Source: JAABUE01 sp037440925 (lineage in GTDB: Bacteria; Chloroflexota; Anaerolineae; Anaerolineales; Villigracilaceae). Taken from it: a DNA stretch of 6,489 bases. The notes beneath the pieces were generated by a model. That model made no database searches, was not told the DNA's origin, and saw only the letters and a list, made by a program, of their open reading frames with translations. Positions 6,400-6,489 of the stretch are shown here, piece after piece (position 1 is the stretch's first letter; every line of letters starts with the position of its first letter). The position numbers and the translations under genes were made by a program. The DNA is taken from positions 1 to 6,489 of the forward strand of contig JBBITF010000096.1 in assembly GCA_037440925.1 (NCBI GenBank). Reading direction: 5' to 3'.

Positions 6400-6489
6400 G
6401 ACAGGCTGAAGCCCTGTGTTTTTTTCGGCAGGCTGAAGCCTGTGCTACGTTAGACAGAAGTTGACAGGCTGAAGCCCTGTGTTTTTTTT
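6400..6489. repeat. Three near-palindromic ACAGGCTGAAGCCTGT-type repeats with T tracts
   Basis: Copies lie at 6400-6418, 6428-6448 and 6463-6481. The outer two are identical (GACAGGCTGAAGCCCTGTG), and each is followed on the plus strand by T7 or at least T8 up to the window edge. The middle copy (CAGGC TGAA GCCTG stem-loop, then TGTGCTAC) has no T tract. Hairpin plus T run looks like a plus-strand terminator, but no plus-strand gene precedes it. The block occupies most of the 115 bases upstream of the cytochrome gene. I can see no convincing -35/-10 pair there; AT-rich CATAAATTT at about 6392-6400 (minus strand) is the only weak -10 candidate. Confidence 0.8.

Noticed and set aside
6392..6425. 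A sigma-70-like promoter for the operon near CATAAATTT
   Set aside because: Only a weak -10 candidate is visible and the -35 position falls inside a repeat without a TTGACA-like sequence.

Overview
The window holds one minus-strand cluster of six tightly packed genes that reads from the right edge to the left. It looks like a membrane-bound respiratory module for inorganic sulfur compounds. In transcription order the genes are: a membrane-anchored three-haem cytochrome c (6374-5556), the N-terminal-type half of a YeeE/YedE sulfur-compound transporter (5552-5019), its C-terminal-type half (5009-4455), a Tat-exported molybdopterin oxidoreductase of the thiosulfate/polysulfide reductase family (4364-2184), a four-cluster ferredoxin subunit with a C-terminal membrane anchor (2114-1335) and a ten-helix NrfD/HybB-type quinone-reacting membrane subunit (1338-157). 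A hairpin at 66-92 is a plausible end of the operon. Bases 1-65 hold nothing I can call.

The last three genes form a standard catalytic / electron-transfer / membrane-anchor triad. The quinone-linked membrane subunit would exchange electrons through four [4Fe-4S] clusters, and the [4Fe-4S] cluster of the large subunit, with a probably Cys-ligated Mo-bis(MGD) site outside the cytoplasmic membrane. The two YeeE/YedE halves would move thiosulfate, sulfite, sulfide or a bound sulfane-sulfur species across the membrane. The cytochrome would be an additional extracytoplasmic electron carrier. Substrate and direction (thiosulfate/polysulfide reduction or the reverse oxidation) cannot be fixed from sequence.

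The organism is a GC-rich bacterium. The gene content, together with three families of short intergenic repeats (a GGGAGAGGGG-type palindrome, ATCAGTAA-type tandem repeats and ACAGGCTGAAGCCTGT-type palindromes), suggests a member of the Chloroflexota, probably near Anaerolineae. This is recollection and inference, not a database result. All three repeat families sit in this one operon: upstream of gene 1, between genes 3 and 4 (where the repeat supplies the stop codon of gene 3), and between genes 4 and 5 (where it abuts the ribosome binding site of gene 5). Elsewhere the genes are translationally coupled with gaps of a few bases or an overlap.

No RNA genes, insertion sequences, CRISPR arrays or mobile genes are visible. 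The long plus-strand open frames opposite these genes are antisense shadows.
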